Assembly (NCBI GenBank): GCA_903906615.1
Contig: CAIVKT010000230.1
Coordinates: 1 to 7,163 of the forward strand
Source: an uncultured Bacteroidota bacterium
GTDB taxonomy: Bacteria > Bacteroidota > Bacteroidia > Chitinophagales > Chitinophagaceae
Direction of reading: 5' to 3'
DNA: 7,163 nucleotides
The notes under the pieces were generated by a model, which made no database searches, was not told the origin of the DNA, and saw only the letters and a list, made by a program, of their open reading frames with translations. Positions 1 through 6,930 of the stretch are shown in pieces (position 1 is the stretch's first letter; every line of letters starts with the position of its first letter). A program made the position numbers and the translations under genes.

Positions 1-3000
1 GCCTTGGCCCTGTATACGGCATTTACGCTCAGTTTGGTATCGGAAAATGGTCCGTTAAAATCTATGGTGCCGTCATTGTCCAGCAAGAACTGGCGCACAA
101 ACAACCTTTTGAGTGTAAAGGTATATGTGCCCTGGTCGATCAGGTAACGGCCGTTGATGCGGATATCGTTATTAGGCGGAATATCCATTTGCAGTTCACC
201 ACTTCCCCTGGCCGTTATTGCATCGCCTGTAGACGGGTCGAGTACGATAGTAAGCTCGGCAAGTGAGTTGAGGTTGGCATCGATGGTGATGGAGAATTTG
301 TCTTTGGACTTCTGCACTACTTTTTCCTGTGATGTACCATAGGTTTTGAAAGAGGCATAACTAAATGACGAACCGGCATCGGCTGAGGAACTGATAGGGA
401 TAAAGATGTGCGATTTAGCTGCCGGCCTTACGTTATACACATTCAGCTTCATATCGTTGAAGGGGCCTTTTAAAACAACAGAGTCCATACCTGCGATCAC
501 ATTGCCATAAAAAATGCTATTGTCATTGAAGGAGAGGTTCATCACTTCAAACTTATCGGAGCGTGCATTGAGGTGCATCCGCATGTTCCTGAACATATTG
601 TGCGAGAAGTGCCCCGTAAGCGTGGCGGGGTTGTTATGGCTATCCAGCATCTGCACATTACCGAAGCTGATGCGGCGGTTGGTTACGTCTATTTTAGCCG
701 TGGGAATGGTGTAATAGCAGCCCATGTAGTCCAGCTTTAGCCCGCATTTTTCGAGATCAACAGTGCCGGATATCTGCGGATCGTAAGCAGTGCCGCCAAA
801 CGCGATATTACCATTGAGCGTACCGGAGAGGTGGCTCAATATGCCCACCAGGAATGGGGATGCCCATACTACGGGTGCATTATTGAATTGTATATTACCA
901 TCCAGCTTTTGGTGCGTGGCGCTATCGAAAGATATATTGCCGGAGACGGCCACAGATGCGTTGTTGCGGTAAATGCCTGTTTGCGGGTCGAAGGTGATGA
1001 GCTGCTTGGCCCCGTCGTAATCGCCTATGATGTTGATCGTTCCGACAGTATCTGCACCCAGCTTCACATCTGTGGCTTTTATGTTGGCGCTCACATACAT
1101 GTCCTGGAAAATCTTATTGATGGTGATAGTGCCATTCACGCGGCCATCAGGCTGGTACATGGCCAGGCCAGCCCATGAGCCAAGTTGCCCCAGGTCGAGG
1201 TTGTCGGTACTGATGACCAGCGATTTGTCATTGTTTAGCAGCTCAGTTTCCGCACTGATCTTTTGCAGGCCAGAAGAGAGCGTGAGGCCATGCACCACCA
1301 GGTACTTATCGCTGTACACTACTTTGCTGCCACCAGCTATATCCCACTTCGCCTGGTTAAGGAAAAATTGTGAGGGGAGGAGCGTAAGGAACAAAGAGTC
1401 TTTGCGGGCCAGTATCTGGCCATTGAGGGTAAGCGCGCTGCCTGCATCGGGCGAGGTGGTGGCAATGGTGAATGCTACTGAGTCGTTGCCCAGCGTAGTG
1501 GTCACGCTTAGCGAGCCATTAAGTATGCTGTCGCCTATGGCTACATTTTCCACCATGGCATTGAGGCCGATCTCGTCGAGGTTGCCCTGCCCGCTGATAG
1601 CGATCTTGCTCATGTGAAATTTACCGATAGTGCCGAAAGGCACACTTGCGTTAAGGGTCAGCTTTTTCTCTGTAGTATTCAGCGAGCCGCTGAATGTAGA
1701 GGAATCGAAGCCCCTGATGATGGGTATGGTCACAGCCAGGAGGCTGTCTATAGTTATAGTGCGTATGTTGAAGGACAGGTTTTGGTTTGGCGCTTCTTTT
1801 GAAGGCACTTTTATGTAATTGGGTATGTAGCGGGACAGGTAGTACTGTACCGAGGCAGGCAATTTGCTCAATTGGTAATCGCCTTTGATAGTGGCCACCA
1901 CATCATTGCTCTGTATGGTCAGCAGTTTATTTGTATCGCTGCCCGATGAATTGACCTGTATAGAATCCAGCGCCAGCTTGTGCGAGTTTCTTTTCATGTC
2001 TATATTATTCAGCTTGGCATAGCCCGAGAAGTTGTCTATGTTGCTGCCTGTGCAGTTGAGGTCAAAGTCGGCTGCGGCAGTGATAGTATCTGCGGTTAAT
2101 TTTAACGCGTACAGGTTGCCCCACAGCAGGTGCGCGGTGGCATTGAGGACTATGTTCTTATCATTGTAATTGAGTCCTCCGTCAAATTCAAGGGCGAGGT
2201 TTGGATCGTCAACCTGTAGCTTACCGTTAAATTGCTTTTTGGCTATGGTGCCGTGGGTGATGATGTTTGTATAGTCGTATTTATTGAAACTGATCTCTTT
2301 TACCGTGCCGTCTACATTCAACTGTATATGATCGGGGTTAAAGGAGCTACCGGATACATCCTCATTGAGCGTGATGCTACCGAGGAGCGGCTGTTTCAAT
2401 AGGGTGCCGATCATAAAGCCGTTTGCACTGAGCGATCCTTTGTACACAGCGGTATTGCTATTGAAGCCTGGTATGTCCATCTTTATATCTGTGCCTATGG
2501 ATCCCAGGTTGGTATTAAGTATGCCCTTTACAGCAAAATTCTCAACATAGCCTGCGTATGCGCCTTTGAAGTAAGCATAGGATATGCTCTCCAGCGATAT
2601 ATCAGGGCTGTTCTTCAGCATAGGCGCATAGCGCAGTATGCCCTTGCCATTGGTCACTATCTCGCCATCGGTATAAGTGATCCAGGTCTTGTAGATATCC
2701 GGCAGGCCCTTCATGGTTAGGTTGCCCTTGATCACCGTATTGCCGTCTGATACCATGAGGTTCTTTCCATAAAGATTGGCCACAGTTCCCTTGCCATCTC
2801 CGGTTACCCGTACATTTACCTCCGGCAGCACATTCAGTTGGGGTGCAAAGAAGGCAATGTCTTTTTTATCTATGTAAGCGTCTTTGAGGTGGCCTTCCAT
2901 TACCACACTATCAATGTAAGAGGTGAAGTCGGGGAAGCGCTTGTAGCGCATCGCATAGTAGTCCCTTATCTTGCTGTTATTGGTTTCGAGGTACAGGTTT

Positions 3001-3959
3001 TCGCAAACAGAGGCATTGGGCGATACGGTTATCTTACTCTTCATTTGCTTTATGACAATGCCGCAGCGGTCTTCGGCATGCAGTTTTTCGAGCTGGCCGC
3101 GAATGGTATCGCCACGTACTGTAACATCTTCTGCATCGACTGCTATGTTTTTAATGATGAGGTGGTTCTGGTCAAACAGGTTGGGTTCGGGTACATTATC
3201 ATCCATAGTCAGCGTGTACGTGCAGCCATTCAGAATAATGCTGTGCAGGTTCACGCTCCAGTTGTCAGTGTTAAAAGGTGTAGTGTCTACTGTGTCTATC
3301 TCAGGAGAATGCTTGCGGCGTGGTTTGCCACCCCTGAATTCGCGTTCGGCAACGACCGTGTTGGCAACATCTATGCCATTGATGTCTATAAGCTTTTTCT
3401 TGAAATCTATCCCTTTTGCGTCCACATCAAATTTGCCGAGGTCAAAGTCCAGGTCTTCACCGCCCCAGGCATCATCGTAATGGAGACGCACATTATCCAG
3501 GGCAACTTTTCTCAGGTCAAATTCAATGCTGTTTGTTTTGGTGCCAGTATCCTTTTTATCAGAGCTAAAGGCATCGGCTATAAAGTCATAATTCCAATCG
3601 GCCGAGGCACGCGTGCGATACAGGTGGCTGTATACATTCTTTAATCCGATGTAATGAATAACATGTGTATCCTTAAAAATGAACCAGTCGGTAATCCGTA
3701 TTTCAAGTTCACCGGCAGAAAGCAGGGTATCGTGGGCTTTATCTTCTATAAAGACATTACGAAGGTCCAGATGATTGAGCAGGTCTATGCGCACACTGCC
3801 TATAGATACTTGTGTTTTGAGCTTATCGGCAAGTATACCCGCAGCCTTATGCGCTATGAAATGCTGGACAGGGGTAAGGTTTACCAGCAGTACCACTGAT
3901 AAGAGCAGCACCAGCACGCCGGTAGCCACATAGCGTAATATTTTAAAAAAGCGCTTCAG
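1..3959 (-). CDS. tamB: TamB / AsmA-like translocation and assembly module protein, C-terminus cut by window edge
   Basis: I translated this frame by hand: 1319 codons with no stop or frameshift, running off the left edge. Residues 1-9 are basic (LKRFFKILR), followed by a hydrophobic signal anchor at about 10-27, then a long stretch rich in short beta strands, typical of the AsmA/TamB superfamily. Bacteroidota-type TamB signatures include FKGAYAGYVENF near 464-475, DDPNLALEFDG near 584-594 and, in the C-terminal TamB domain (DUF490), PPNNDIRINGRY at 1261-1272, then GTYTFTLK and DFNGPFSDT up to YRAK at 1316-1319. Known family role: an inner-membrane-anchored periplasmic bridge with a lipid-binding beta groove, working with an Omp85 partner (TamA, or TamL in Bacteroidota) in outer-membrane protein assembly and phospholipid transport. 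The start is uncertain: an in-frame TAA lies at 3965-3963, and CTG at 3959 is the only codon that keeps the basic N-terminus. GTG at 3929 or 3914 would remove it. Family call is firm; the start is not. Confidence 0.93.
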   Translation of the reverse strand, partial: MKRFFKILRYVATGVLVLLLSVVLLVNLTPVQHFIAHKAAGILADKLKTQVSIGSVRIDLLNHLDLRNVFIEDKAHDTLLSAGELEIRITDWFIFKDTHVIHYIGLKNVYSHLYRTRASADWNYDFIADAFSSDKKDTGTKTNSIEFDLRKVALDNVRLHYDDAWGGEDLDFDLGKFDVDAKGIDFKKKLIDINGIDVANTVVAEREFRGGKPRRKHSPEIDTVDTTPFNTDNWSVNLHSIILNGCTYTLTMDDNVPEPNLFDQNHLIIKNIAVDAEDVTVRGDTIRGQLEKLHAEDRCGIVIKQMKSKITVSPNASVCENLYLETNNSKIRDYYAMRYKRFPDFTSYIDSVVMEGHLKDAYIDKKDIAFFAPQLNVLPEVNVRVTGDGKGTVANLYGKNLMVSDGNTVIKGNLTMKGLPDIYKTWITYTDGEIVTNGKGILRYAPMLKNSPDISLESISYAYFKGAYAGYVENFAVKGILNTNLGSIGTDIKMDIPGFNSNTAVYKGSLSANGFMIGTLLKQPLLGSITLNEDVSGSSFNPDHIQLNVDGTVKEISFNKYDYTNIITHGTIAKKQFNGKLQVDDPNLALEFDGGLNYNDKNIVLNATAHLLWGNLYALKLTADTITAAADFDLNCTGSNIDNFSGYAKLNNIDMKRNSHKLALDSIQVNSSGSDTNKLLTIQSNDVVATIKGDYQLSKLPASVQYYLSRYIPNYIKVPSKEAPNQNLSFNIRTITIDSLLAVTIPIIRGFDSSTFSGSLNTTEKKLTLNASVPFGTIGKFHMSKIAISGQGNLDEIGLNAMVENVAIGDSILNGSLSVTTTLGNDSVAFTIATTSPDAGSALTLNGQILARKDSLFLTLLPSQFFLNQAKWDIAGGSKVVYSDKYLVVHGLTLSSGLQKISAETELLNNDKSLVISTDNLDLGQLGSWAGLAMYQPDGRVNGTITINKIFQDMYVSANIKATDVKLGADTVGTINIIGDYDGAKQLITFDPQTGIYRNNASVAVSGNISFDSATHQKLDGNIQFNNAPVVWASPFLVGILSHLSGTLNGNIAFGGTAYDPQISGTVDLEKCGLKLDYMGCYYTIPTAKIDVTNRRISFGNVQMLDSHNNPATLTGHFSHNMFRNMRMHLNARSDKFEVMNLSFNDNSIFYGNVIAGMDSVVLKGPFNDMKLNVYNVRPAAKSHIFIPISSSADAGSSFSYASFKTYGTSQEKVVQKSKDKFSITIDANLNSLAELTIVLDPSTGDAITARGSGELQMDIPPNNDIRINGRYLIDQGTYTFTLKRLFVRQFLLDNDGTIDFNGPFSDTKLSVNAVYRAK

Positions 3960-3982
3960 GAATTAATTGTTATATATAATGA
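3960..3982 (-). promoter_or_regulatory. A/T-rich translation leader of tamB, no Shine-Dalgarno site
   Basis: On the minus strand the bases just before the proposed CTG start are almost entirely A and T (TATATATAACAATTAATT) with no GGAGG-like motif. Bacteroidota commonly rely on unstructured A/T-rich leaders instead of Shine-Dalgarno pairing, so this supports initiation near 3959 rather than at the GTG codons 30 and 45 bases further in, whose upstream sequence is coding-like and GC-richer. It also contains the in-frame stop TAA at 3965-3963. Confidence 0.4.
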
Positions 3983-3990
3983 CCTTTCCA

Positions 3991-4021
3991 CAAAAATAGC
4001 TTCAATATCCCACCTTGTAAA
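3991..4021 (-). promoter_or_regulatory. Bacteroidota-type promoter for tamB
   Basis: Read on the minus strand, TATTTTTG at 3998-3991 fits the -7 consensus TAnnTTTG of the Bacteroidota primary sigma factor exactly. TTTA at 4021-4018 sits 19 bases upstream, the expected spacing for the -33 element (consensus TTTG/TTG). Transcription would begin a few bases past 3991, giving a leader of roughly 25 bases before the proposed CTG start at 3959. The -33 box is imperfect. No transcript data; this is a consensus match only. Confidence 0.55.
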
Positions 4022-4076
4022 GAATAAAGTGTTAACATTTAAAACCACCTGCAATAACAGAATACTATATCCTTCA

Positions 4077-4093
4077 CAAAATATACTATTTTG
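4077..4093. repeat. Operator-like perfect inverted repeat between tamB and the peptidase gene
   Basis: CAAAATA (4077-4083), spacer TAC, TATTTTG (4087-4093) form a perfect 7-bp inverted repeat with a 3-base spacer, 40 bases before the peptidase ATG. Its symmetry and position between divergent genes suit a dimeric regulator. Each arm also resembles a -7 promoter box shortened by one base (TATTTTG versus TAnnTTTG), so the plus-strand arm could belong to the otherwise unidentified promoter of the peptidase gene; I found no convincing -33 box 19 bases upstream. In AT-rich DNA a short palindrome of this kind can arise by chance. Confidence 0.35.
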
Positions 4094-4105
4094 CTGCCTG
4101 TTTCC

Positions 4106-4132
4106 AATAAATAAAAAAACAAAAACGCAATA
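4106..4132 (+). promoter_or_regulatory. A-rich translation leader of the prolyl oligopeptidase gene
   Basis: The 27 bases before the ATG at 4133 are nearly all A, with runs of seven and five A and no Shine-Dalgarno motif. Such A-rich leaders promote initiation in Bacteroidota. It supports ATG 4133 as the start, which also gives a proper signal peptide. Confidence 0.5.
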
Positions 4133-6241
4133 ATGAGAACATTAACTCTTTGCACATCTTTTATAATGATAGGTATGATGGCCAGCGCGCAGAAAGCGGA
4201 TTTTACAGGTAAGTACCCCGATACAAAAAAGGGCACACAGACAGATGAATACTTCGGTACTAAAGTGAGCGACCCTTATCGCTGGCTGGAAGACGACCGC
4301 TCTGATGAAACCAAAAGTTGGGTGGTGGCCGAGAATAAAGTAACGCAGGGCTATATAGGCCAGATACCCTTCAGGGACAACATCAAAAAACGCCTGACGG
4401 AACTGTGGAACTACGAAAAGTATTCGGCCCCGTTCAAAGAAGGCGATTATACTTATTTCTATAAAAATGACGGCCTGCAAAACCAGAGCGTTCTTTACCG
4501 CCAAAAGGGTAGTGATGCCCCTGAGGTTTTCCTTGATCCCAATAAATTTTCCGCCGATGGTACCTCCTCATTGCAGGGTATAGATTTTACGAAAGACGGC
4601 TCGCTGGCTGCCTACCAGGTATCCACCGGCGGCTCCGACTGGCGTACTGTGACCATAATAGATACAAAGACAGGCAAGCAGGTGGGCGATGCATTGCACG
4701 ATGTAAAATTCAGCGGAATATCCTGGCTGCATAATGATGGCTTTTATTACAGCAGCTACGACAAGCCGAAGGGCAGTGAGCTATCCGAAAAGACACAGAT
4801 ACACAAACTGTTCTATCATAAGATGGGTACCCAGCAAAGCGATGATAAGCTGATATTCGGCGGCGAGGCCACACCACGCAGGTACATTGGTGGCGGCGTT
4901 ACGGAAGATGAACAATTCCTCGTCATTAGTGCAGCCAATGCCACTTACGGCAATGAACTGTATATACAAGACCTTACGCTGCCAGATGCGAAGATAGTGC
5001 CGGTTGTTACCGGCTTTGACCACGAACAAAGCATTGCCTATACCGACCACGGTATGCTGTACATAGAAACCAACCAGGACGCCCCTAACCGTAAACTGGT
5101 GAAGGTAAGCGCAGCACACCCCACTAAAGAAAACTGGACGGTAGTGATACCTGAGACGAAATTTCCGTTGAGCATATCCACATGCGGGCATAAGCTTTTT
5201 GCGCAGTATATAGAGGATGCTGTTTCCAAGGTTTATCAATATAGCCTGGATGGCAAGATGGAGAAGGCCATAGAATTGCCCGGACTTGGCACTGCTAGTG
5301 GCTTTGGCGGCAAAGAGGGAGAAAAGGAAACCTACTATACCTACACCTCTTATGTTTATCCTCCCACCATCTTTAAGTATGATATAAATACAGGGGCTTC
5401 GTCTACGTATAAAGTATCTAATGTGAAATTCAACCCGGCAGAGTATGAGAGCAAGCAGGTGTTTTATAAATCGAAAGACGGAGTGCGCATACCCATGATC
5501 ATCACTTATAAAAAAGGCATGAAGCTCACGGGCAAGAACCCCGTAATGCTGTATGGTTATGGCGGTTTCAACATCAGCTTAACACCATCTTTTAGTGTCA
5601 GCAATCTTAGCTTCATAGAGCATGGCGGTATATATGCTGTGGCCAACCTGCGTGGTGGCGGGGAGTATGGCGATACCTGGCACAATGCAGGCATTAAGAT
5701 GAAGAAGCAAAATGTATTCAATGACTTTATAGCTGCAGCTGAATACCTGATCAAAGAAAAATACACTTCTAAACAATACCTTGCCATATCAGGTGGATCC
5801 AATGGCGGCTTGCTCATAGGTGCCTGTATGACCCAGCGCCCCGATCTGTTCAAAGTATGCTTCCCGGCAGTAGGTGTGCTGGATATGCTGCGCTACAACA
5901 AATTCACAGCAGGTGCAGGCTGGGCCTATGATTATGGCACTGCCGAGGATAGCAAAGAGATGTTCGATTACCTCTATCATTACTCTCCTGTGCATAACGT
6001 AAAGACGCAATGCTACCCGGCCACACTCATCACCACCGGCGACCATGACGACAGGGTAGTGCCTGCGCACTCGTTCAAATTTGCCTCATCGCTACAGGCG
6101 GCGCAAACCTGCAAGAACCCGGTGATGATCAGCATAGAAACAAATGCAGGCCATGGCGCGGGCAAGCCTACAGATATGCTCATATCCGAGCAGGCCGATA
6201 AATGGGCGTTTTTGTACTGGAATATGGGGTTGACTTATTGA
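4133..6241 (+). CDS. Exported prolyl oligopeptidase, family S9A (EC 3.4.21.26)
   Basis: A 702-residue serine peptidase that cleaves on the carboxyl side of proline in short peptides. Residues 1-19 form a signal peptide: hydrophobic core LTLCTSFIMIGMM and an Ala-Ser-Ala site, cut before Q20, so the enzyme acts in the periplasm or outside the cell, like the secreted prolyl endopeptidase known from Elizabethkingia meningoseptica, which has almost the same length. An N-terminal arm (about 25-95) and the seven-bladed propeller (about 95-425) precede the alpha/beta-hydrolase domain (about 435-702). The catalytic triad is visible: S556 in GGSNGG, D639 in DHDDRVVP, H674 in NAGHGAGKP. Also present are the oxyanion tyrosine Y476 and F479 in YGYGGF, the proline-pocket tryptophan W597 and substrate-binding R641, matched to the pig enzyme from memory. 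RGGGEYG follows at 507-513. No defect is seen, so it should be active. It is divergent from tamB; the next gene starts 52 bases after its stop. Confidence 0.97.
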   Translation: MRTLTLCTSFIMIGMMASAQKADFTGKYPDTKKGTQTDEYFGTKVSDPYRWLEDDRSDETKSWVVAENKVTQGYIGQIPFRDNIKKRLTELWNYEKYSAPFKEGDYTYFYKNDGLQNQSVLYRQKGSDAPEVFLDPNKFSADGTSSLQGIDFTKDGSLAAYQVSTGGSDWRTVTIIDTKTGKQVGDALHDVKFSGISWLHNDGFYYSSYDKPKGSELSEKTQIHKLFYHKMGTQQSDDKLIFGGEATPRRYIGGGVTEDEQFLVISAANATYGNELYIQDLTLPDAKIVPVVTGFDHEQSIAYTDHGMLYIETNQDAPNRKLVKVSAAHPTKENWTVVIPETKFPLSISTCGHKLFAQYIEDAVSKVYQYSLDGKMEKAIELPGLGTASGFGGKEGEKETYYTYTSYVYPPTIFKYDINTGASSTYKVSNVKFNPAEYESKQVFYKSKDGVRIPMIITYKKGMKLTGKNPVMLYGYGGFNISLTPSFSVSNLSFIEHGGIYAVANLRGGGEYGDTWHNAGIKMKKQNVFNDFIAAAEYLIKEKYTSKQYLAISGGSNGGLLIGACMTQRPDLFKVCFPAVGVLDMLRYNKFTAGAGWAYDYGTAEDSKEMFDYLYHYSPVHNVKTQCYPATLITTGDHDDRVVPAHSFKFASSLQAAQTCKNPVMISIETNAGHGAGKPTDMLISEQADKWAFLYWNMGLTY

Positions 6242-6293
6242 TGTGTTGCAGAGTTCTGTTTAAGGATTATCAGGTTGTAAGCATTTCGGGCCT
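6242..6293 (+). other. Short intergenic gap with no clear terminator or promoter
   Basis: These 52 bases separate the peptidase stop from the next ATG. I see no stem-loop followed by a T run and no TAnnTTTG box; the only symmetry is a tiny CAGA-GT-TCTG at 6249-6258, too small to be a terminator. The downstream gene may therefore be reached by read-through, or its promoter is not recognisable by eye. Confidence 0.4.
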
Positions 6294-6905
6294 ATGAAAT
6301 TATATTGTCTTGCTAAAAATGCCAGTGTTTTTATTCTATTGTTGTTAGCATGTTCTTCTCAAGTTTATGCTGCCGGAGATACGTGCAATATTGATAAGTG
6401 TGTTTTCTTTGAAAAAGAGATTGCGAAGGTCATTGATAGCTTTTTATTGCAAAACACACACGGGGAACCCACTTATGAAGTGCTTATAGCTAGGTTTTAC
6501 CATCTTAAAGATGATAGAAGTGATTTCTCTTTTAGCATTAGCTACATTGAAAACTCACATGAGTATAACGAATTTCGGCCTGAATATTATGCGGAGATAA
6601 ACGGCAGGTACGTTATTATGAAGGGTATTGACTCTGTCTACGAAAATTTATTGCAACCAATCGGCATTAAAAAAACTAAATTTTCTGACCTGAATGCAAT
6701 TGCGAGAATTATTCAAAGACTGTTCCCGGCAGATGCTGGCTATTTATTAGATGATGGCGTATGTGCCAGTGCTGGCAGTATAGATGGTTGTACGGTCAAA
6801 TCTACTTTTTACAGAAATCCATTAGATATGAGCGATAAAGTTGAAATATTTCCAGCTTTAATCGGAGAAGTGAAGGATGTAACCGATGAATTTAGAGGTA
6901 AGTGA
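6294..6905 (+). CDS. Small exported protein of unknown function, probable lipoprotein
   Basis: I do not recognise this 203-residue protein. Its N-terminus is an export signal: K2 and K8, a hydrophobic core VFILLLLA at 12-19, and a lipobox-like L17-L18-A19-C20 with Ser at +2, suggesting lipidation on C20. A type I signal peptidase site after A26 (VYA) is an alternative. The mature part has four further cysteines, C31 and C36 near the front and C157 and C166 near the back, which could form two disulfides in the periplasm. The rest is soluble, mixed alpha/beta, with aromatic strands around 79-109 and a helix around 131-143. ATG 6294 is the only start: an in-frame TAA lies at 6261-6263 with no other start codon between. 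The gene is AT-richer than the peptidase gene (sample lines 18 of 60 G+C, against 35 of 60 at 5641-5700). It lies 25 bases before the next gene, so the two may be co-transcribed. Confidence 0.75.
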   Translation: MKLYCLAKNASVFILLLLACSSQVYAAGDTCNIDKCVFFEKEIAKVIDSFLLQNTHGEPTYEVLIARFYHLKDDRSDFSFSISYIENSHEYNEFRPEYYAEINGRYVIMKGIDSVYENLLQPIGIKKTKFSDLNAIARIIQRLFPADAGYLLDDGVCASAGSIDGCTVKSTFYRNPLDMSDKVEIFPALIGEVKDVTDEFRGK

Positions 6906-6930
6906 TGTAGCGATAAAATAATCTAACCTA

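Noticed and set aside
1027..1617. A 196-codon plus-strand open frame opposite tamB
   Set aside because: Antisense shadow; its translation is low-complexity and rich in Ser, Leu and Pro, with no domain, while the minus strand encodes continuous TamB sequence here.
2838..3644. A 268-codon plus-strand open frame opposite tamB
   Set aside because: It is antisense to a firmly identified TamB coding frame, has no recognisable domain or leader, and is explained by the few stop codons that tamB codon usage leaves in this antisense frame.
1..3959. Frameshift or internal stop that might make tamB a pseudogene
   Set aside because: I followed the frame codon by codon from 3959 to 3; it stays open and keeps TamB-like sequence to the edge. 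Only the start codon is irregular.
4039..4236. Minus-strand open frame spanning the divergent intergenic region
   Set aside because: It starts inside the peptidase gene on the opposite strand and covers the signal-peptide region and leader; its hydrophobic translation is a by-product of AT-rich DNA and the antisense of the signal peptide.
5557..6070. Minus-strand open frames opposite the peptidase hydrolase domain
   Set aside because: The plus strand here encodes the catalytic domain with all triad residues; the antisense frames have no family signature.
6242..6293. Possible intrinsic terminator after the peptidase gene
   Set aside because: The only inverted repeat is 4 bp with a 2-base loop and no T run follows it.
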